Of a stretch of DNA of 64,000 bases, positions 58,262-64,000 are shown piece after piece; the stretch's first letter is position 1, and the number at the start of each line of letters is the position of its first letter. The notes under the pieces are model-generated. The model saw only the letters and a list, made by a program, of their open reading frames with translations, made no database searches and had not been told where the DNA came from. The stretch is from Vesta saturnalis. Its lineage: Eukaryota; Arthropoda; Insecta; Coleoptera; Lampyridae. The translations under genes were made by a program, and so were the position numbers. The stretch is taken from NCBI GenBank assembly GCA_036346205.1, contig JARFJB010000664.1:1642001-1706000 (forward strand), in the 5' to 3' direction.

Positions 58262-61205
58262 TTGTGGGTAAATTTTCTGCAATTTTAATTTCTATAACTG
58301 TGTCGTTCAAAAATATTTTTATTTGGCTGCTGCCTTTCAGCAAAATTTTGTAAATATAATTGCAATGCCACATTCTTATCACCTTTGGATAATATAAAAC
58401 ACTTTCACATGCAATTTTTTTCTGAATTTGTATAATTAGGCATGTTAATAACTAAATTCCAAGATCACTTTTTTTGCACACTTCTACTTTTTAATTTATT
58501 ATTTGACATATAGGTATCATTTGTTTTTACTTAAATAAATCTCAGCCTCCTGTCCCTACTGTGTATTGTTAAGAAAAACTTAAAAAATCAATTAATTATT
58601 AAAATAGAATAGAAGTGTTATATATTTTTGAAAAGCACAAAAAGAATGTAATTTAAAAATGTCATAGCCAACTATGGTTTCCATATAAAAAAGATACAAC
58701 TTTATGTCATACCTTTTTAAATTAAGGAGGTATTAAAATGTGAATTCACTAACGAATTCTACTTAAAAAAGAATGTTTTTACAGTTTATCGATACATTTA
58801 GAAATAAAAAAGTTATTCAAGTTTATCAAAATCGCCATTTTTTTTATTTTGGCTAATTGTGCGATAACGGTCAGAGATATCTGGAGTATTGGATCTTAAT
58901 GAACACTAAAATCGAGCACAAGGACCCCATATTACTTTTTGTCTATCTGTAATAGAAAGGGTACTTCCCATAAGAAAACATCGAAAATGAACCACCCTGT
59001 ACACATTTAAATGGTGTAAAGTAAGTAAAAATGGTGAGGTCACAGAATTAAAAACCTTAGCCAACGTTAGTAAATAAGTAAAAAATGAGAAGTAAAAGAG
59101 TTACAAATTAAAACTTCATTAGAATATTTTAAAAACACAATCTCATTTGGAAAAGTCAATTTAAAATGCAGATGTGCACTATTAGAAATTAAAAAATGTT
59201 ATATAATTGCAAAATTTAACTTCCAGAGTAATTCGAGAATGAAATTGCGGACGTCGGTGTCGTTAATTTACTTGATAACATTTTTAATTACAGTAGTAAC
59301 TCGTTTGACCATTATAATAGTACCTACACTTTATCGATAAGCAAGCACATTTTGTAGACAATTTTTCGTAATGAAAATTGTTAGGTTAAGTGCAAAGATA
59401 GCTGACAGGCCACTTTAATGTTACATAAAATTCAATTAAATTTTAGTAGGACGTCGTAAATGTTTTCTTAGATTTCTTAATTAAAATGTCTAATTGCCCA
59501 TTAACCTAGGGAGAAATTACGAATAATTAAATTTTTCATTATATTTTAATTTTAAATCGAGATTATTCGATTTGACTTACTCACGTTATGGTAAGGGAAG
59601 GGAATTGACATATTGTTGGATCAGGATAAAGAAATGAACTTCCCCGAATTTCAATTCTTACAACTGAATTATGCGTTTCCTCGATTTTGTGGATGGTAAT
59701 AAAAGGTTTTTACTGTGATATGAGGTGAAGATGTGGGTAGAATGCAATTTCGGATGATACGGGCGTTTTGACCCCTTAAACTTAAACTTAAAATACGACT
59801 GATCCTAGAAAGTGAATCAGTACCAACTATAAACCTTTTAACGACTTTTTTCACAACTTGCCGAAATATCTTAACGACAGTAGGCGGTTTCTATCCACTC
59901 TAAATCAAGATAGCGTTGACGGTTTCTGCTTTTACATTTCTCTTCTGTGAAGATGCTAAATAACCCCCACACTACAACCCGCCACCAACCCTTTTATCTA
60001 TTATCTACCTAAAATTTTGAACACTTCTCCCTTTCTCACTCTAAATACTAAAATTACGGGGGTTGATATATGTTTTGTCACATATGAACCGTGTAGAGTA
60101 AAATTTCTACGACAGCTTAAGTAATTTACGACCCCAACGCGTATTCACGTTCAAATGTGGGTTCTTTCTCTCGTGTAAATTTGAAAATGGGGATGTGAAT
60201 GAGATAGGTATGTGTTATGGGTTTATAATTAATAACCTAAACTGAGTAAGCACATTTTTCATAGGTTTATGTAGTTCCGGTGACAGTCCGCATTTTTTTT
60301 CTTTTATGTGTATGTCTGTGTTTTGTAAATATGGTCTCCGTATTTCCATCAGCTACTCAACGCACACAAAAAAATCTACCGTATAATTAAGTGGTATTAA
60401 CGAATGATTCTTTTGCGTTCTCATAAATCTTGTTTATGCACAGATTTTAAGTCTAAATTGAGCTGTCATCGTAATAGTCAACGTGAAAAAATAATGACAT
60501 TTGAAAACGTAATGTTGTCTTGTCTAATTAAGTGAGTGATAAATGAACGTTATCTCAAAATTATAAAAATAGAAGTCGGGGCGGTTTTTTGTTTGTATGT
60601 ATCTTACTACTGGCACAAAGAAAGAAATCACTAACGTCTGTAGTTAAAAATAGGAAATAGCATCAATTAATTACAATGAGTGAAATTTTTTATTACCAAT
60701 CAATAAGAAATAAAGCCCTGCATTTTTTGAATTTTGAAATCGTCTTAAACATTCGGGCTGTTCTAGTACTAAGTGGATAATCTCAACTTAATGCCACGTG
60801 ACCAAGAAAATAAGTTAGGTATAGTTTGATTCAAACAAAGTTGGGTATGGCTCATTCTTAAAATTACACGAACTAAGATTTAGGCGACTAAGTCTTCATT
60901 AAATCCGCAAAGTATCTTTTAGTTAATATTTTTATCGGCAGATGTCTCCACATAAATTTCCAAAATGTCAATATCCACTTATTTTATTGATAGAGTCAAG
61001 AATATTTTTTGCTTATTCAGTGAATTGTTATAATTTAGGACATGGTTTAATTATAATTACATTTCATCATAATACATAACCTACACATTTGTAAGTAAAT
61101 AAATACTTTTTTTGCTTATTAAATAATTTCAGGTCAAAAAATTGATAAAAGTTGCAATTGAAAGTGTGTACAGTGTAATGTAGTTCGAAAATCAATGGAA
61201 TTATA
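58262..61205. other. AT-rich interval, mostly featureless
   Basis: It contains the second copy of the dispersed repeat (58587-58640) and a solitary terminus-like word CCACCCTGTAC at 58993. No gene recognised. Confidence 0.5.
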
Positions 61206-61821
61206 CAGGCTGTTTCACGACGAGCTTACATTATCTATATATAGGAAACTACTCACACGATTTCTATAAAAATTGGCATATATAAATAACAGGTTATGGC
61301 AAATATTATGTGGAAAATATTTTGACAGACATGTCACTTCCGGTTATACCGGAAGTGAACAGCAACTTTGTTTTTTCGAAATCTACGTTCAATTTTAATG
61401 TCACTTTGTGTAGAATATCCTTTAACTAAAATTTATACTTTTCGAGATATAATTTTTTTAATGGAAAATTGACAGGTGCAGACCTCTCTGTGGAAAATTC
61501 TGTGTGAACATCCCCAATACCAAATAAAACATATCTTATCGCATTAATTAGTAAGAAGATCAAGGTAATTGATGACTTGTCGAAAACTGCTTTTCTGCAT
61601 ACAGGGTTCTTAAAAAAATGATGAAAATTTCAACTTCAAAAATGTCAAATATTTTGATTTTATTAAATGAAACTACCTTATTTTTATTCTATTTCTTAAT
61701 TCTACGGCCAAAAATAAGGGAAGTTTATGTTCACTTCCCTGTACCCAAACTTAAGCGTTTTTGAGATATTAACACGTTTTTAAAAATATTAATTATTTCT
61801 GCTGTATTGTTGTTTATTATT
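61206..61821. repeat. left terminal inverted repeat
   Basis: About 615 bases, ending just before the transposase gene, which starts about 100 bases further in, so promoter elements probably lie within the arm. Matches 63108-63750 in reverse. Confidence 0.9.
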
Positions 61822-61923
61822 TTTTATTATTTTATTTTAGCAGGCTGTGTATGTAGCTGTCATAATTAAATAGTATTAGCCGTCATTATTTGTGGTTAAT
61901 CGCATTTTTACAAAGTGATAGAA

Positions 61924-63057
61924 ATGGCTCGTTTGGAATTAAACAATCACGATTATCTAAATTTACTTTTAATACATGGTGAATGTGACAGAGTTGTTAC
62001 TAGAACATGTGCTTTGTTTGCTACAAGGTATCCAGATCGACCACGACCCACCCGTGACACAGTGAAGAGAATAATAAACAATTTAACACAATTTGGTTGT
62101 TTTCAAGCAAAAGTTAAGAAAGTGAAGCCTGTTATTGATAACAATGACAATGAAATTAATGTTCTTGGATACTATGCTGCTTATCCCGCAGCGTCATTAC
62201 GTTGTGGTGCGAGAGATTTAGGTCTACCAATGATATCTATTCAACGAATTTTAAAAAAACATAAGTTTCATCCCTACTCTTTTAACCTAGTTCAAAGTTT
62301 AAGGGAAACAGACTATAATAAAAGAATACAATTTGCAGAATTTGTGTTGTTAAAATGTCAAGAAGATAATGGATATTTAAAGAATATTATATGGTGCGAC
62401 GAATCAAAATTTACGAAAAACGGAATGTTTAACAGGCACAATTCGCATTACTGGATCGAAAAAAATCAACACTTAACAAGAGTACATAGTTTTCAAGAGC
62501 GATGGGACTTTAATGTGTTTTGTGCGATCAGAGACAACCAGGTTGTAGCTCTCCACTTTTATGATGGAAACTTAAACGGTTAGAGACTGTGGTAACATAA
62601 TTTTATAATTTTTTATTTTCTAAAAACTACTTTTTTAGGTCAAAGATATCTCAACATATTAAGAGAATTAAAAACAAATTATTTAGGACTTTTACCACCG
62701 CAAGAATTTAGAAAAATATGTTTTCTTCATGACGGAGCTCCTCCTCACTGTTCCCGAATGGTAAACCAATTTTTAGATGAGACGTTTGAAGATAGGTGGA
62801 TAGCTAACAATGGTCCTTTTCGGTGGCCTCCTCGTTCACCAGACATAACACCTTTAGATTTTTTTATATGGGGCTACGTAACAAATGAGGTGTATTCCCA
62901 TCCCCTTACAACAAGGGAAGATTGTGAACTTAGAGTTCGCAATGCATTTAATTCTCTCCCTGCAGCAATAATTAAGCGTGCAACAAACGAAGGTGTGATA
63001 AGAAGACTGCATAAATGCTTGGATGTTCAAGGACGAAATTTTGAACACTTGTTATGA
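61924..63057 (+). CDS. DD41D transposase, two exons, apparently intact (357 aa)
   Basis: Cut-and-paste transposase of the IS630-Tc1-mariner superfamily; it would bind the inverted repeats and move the element into TA sites. ATG 61924 (the GTG nine bases upstream is not needed) opens MARLELNNHDYLNLLLIHGE. First helix-turn-helix: LFATRYPDRPRPTRDTVKRI (about residues 35-60). Second: YAAYPAASLRCGARDLGLP. Linker: RILKKHKFHPYSFNLVQSL. Catalytic blocks: IIWCDESKFTKNGMF (Asp 1), FNVFCAIRDNQVVALHF, FLHDGAPPHCSRMV (Asp 2) and WPPRSPDITPLDFFIWGY (Asp 3). There are 41 residues between the second and third Asp. Exon 1 ends at 62578, the intron is 62579-62638, and exon 2 ends at the TGA at 63055-63057 after NFEHLL. 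No disabling mutation seen. Confidence 0.93.
62579..62638 (+). other. 60-bp intron of the transposase gene
   Basis: GTTAGAG…TTTTTTTAG with standard GT/AG borders. Removing it joins AACG to GTCAAAGA and restores …NLNGQRYLNILREL. Unspliced, the frame stops one codon after the donor. The related copy at 39823-40903 has a 63-bp intron at a different position (in the linker), which shows that introns are common but not shared among these copies. Confidence 0.88.
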
Positions 63058-63107
63058 GTTTTTGTAATTTATGTATGTGGAATTACATTAAAAAACACGG
63101 CCTACTT

Positions 63108-63750
63108 ATAATAAGCAACAATACGGCAGAAATAATTAATATTTTAAAAAACGTGTTAATATCTCAAAGACGCTTAAGTTTGGGTATAGGGAAGTGAACA
63201 TAAACTTCCCTTATTTTTGGCCGTAGAAAATATGTAGAATAAAAATATGATAGTTTCATTTAATAAAATTAAAATATTTGACATTCTTTAACTTGAAATT
63301 TTCATCATTTTTTTAAGAACCCTGTATGCAGAAAAGCAGTTTTCTACAAGTCATCAATTACCTTGATCTTCTTACTAATTAACCCGATAAGATATGTTTT
63401 ATTTGGTATTGGGGATGTTCACACAGAATTTTTCATACGGAGGTTTGCACCTGTCAATTTTCCATTAAAAAAATGGATATCTCGAAAAATATAAATTTTA
63501 GGTATAGGATATTCTACACAAAGTGACACTAAAATTGAACGTAGATTTCGGAAAGTTAATAACATACAGGGTGTTACATTTAAAATAACAAAGTTGCTGT
63601 TCACTTCCGGTATAACCGGAAGTGACATGTCTGTCAAAATATTTTCCACATATTTGCCATAACTTGTTATTTATCTATGCCAATTTTTATAGAAATCGTA
63701 TGAGTAGTTTCCTATATATAGATAGTGTAAGCTCGTCGTGAAACAGCCTC
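63108..63750. repeat. right terminal inverted repeat
   Basis: About 640 bases, the reverse complement of 61206-61821 apart from scattered substitutions and an extra piece of about 30 bases holding CATACAGGGTGTTACATTT. Confidence 0.9.
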
Positions 63751-63752
63751 TA

Positions 63753-64000
63753 TATGTTTATTATTTTAATTAAACACACGGTTTGAACAGGTTTCATATT
63801 GCTCCAAGGTAAATGAAAAGCAATTTACATAAATCAGTACTTGTATTCAGTCCAGCTATTGTAGAGTTATCAATATGTTGCAGTAAAACTTGGAATATTT
63901 ATCGGTTTCACAACCTCAAAATGTTTTTCAATTTCCCACCACTCTTACATAGACACTTCGATATGTTTAATGCATTTCTGGTAGTATGTCCCATCAATTC
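63753..64000. other. AT-rich flank
   Basis: Nothing recognised in the last 250 bases. Confidence 0.5.

Larger units (their letters stand above)
61206..63750 (+). mobile_element. apparently complete DD41D-type Tc1/mariner element, 2545 bp
   Basis: TA (61204-61205 and 63751-63752) flanks the left end CAGGCTGTTTCACGACGAGC and the right end, whose reverse complement is GAGGCTGTTTCACGACGAGC. The inverted repeats are very long: 61206-61821 and 63108-63750. Inside each is the near-palindrome CACTTCCGGTTATACCGGAAG and an internal TACAGGGTT word. The right arm has a short extra insertion (about 63557-63588). The transposase gene between the arms shows no stop or frameshift once its intron is removed. 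Confidence 0.93.

Overview
The window looks like a stretch of an AT-rich insect nuclear genome, probably a beetle (inferred only from the mix of transposable elements). There is no operon-like gene order, rRNA, tRNA or CRISPR. Apart from one possible 5' UTR plus first coding exon of a host gene (about 11.3-12.1 kb), almost every recognisable coding trace belongs to a mobile element, and the rest is satellite, microsatellite or featureless AT-rich DNA.

Layout. 0-7 kb: a transposon terminus, an inverted repeat, pentamer repeats, a degenerate ~110-bp satellite and a (TGTTATG)n array. 7.9-10.6 kb: a piggyBac (PGBD) pseudogene on the minus strand, split by a 1.2-kb Tc1/mariner-type element. 11.3-12.1 kb: candidate host exon. 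13.0-19.8 kb: a Tc1/mariner-type element swollen by nested insertions, including a second PGBD relic. 21.9-28.9 kb: a transposon arm carrying a nested MULE-like foldback element (9-bp target duplication), a decayed RTE-type LINE, and another mariner-type element. 29.6-37.1 kb: palindromic elements flanked by (TA)n tracts around a mariner-type element whose left arm was hit by a CR1/Jockey-group LINE. 38.5-43.6 kb: a piggyBac with TTAA ends and subterminal repeats, hit by a mariner-type element with very long inverted repeats. 44.2-45.1 kb: another mariner-type relic. 45.2-49.1 kb: tandem repeats surrounding a broken adenain-like (Polinton/adintovirus-type) protease. 49.4-50.0 kb: a hammerhead-ribozyme-like motif and a DD34D mariner relic. 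52.3-58.3 kb: a mariner-type element inside a minisatellite, then two degenerate repeat arrays around a C/A-rich simple-repeat kilobase. 61.2-63.75 kb: a mariner-type element whose transposase reads through intact after removing a 60-bp intron.

The recurring theme is one branch of the IS630-Tc1-mariner superfamily. At least eight copies were found. Wherever the second and third catalytic Asp can both be read in one frame there are 41 residues between them (DD41D). Most copies have hundreds of bases of terminal inverted repeat and TA target duplications. These elements insert into piggyBacs and satellites and are in turn invaded by piggyBacs, LINEs and MITEs. The most notable items are the apparently intact element at the right end, the hammerhead-like motif at 49.4 kb with weaker relatives inside other inverted repeats, and the MULE-like foldback element.
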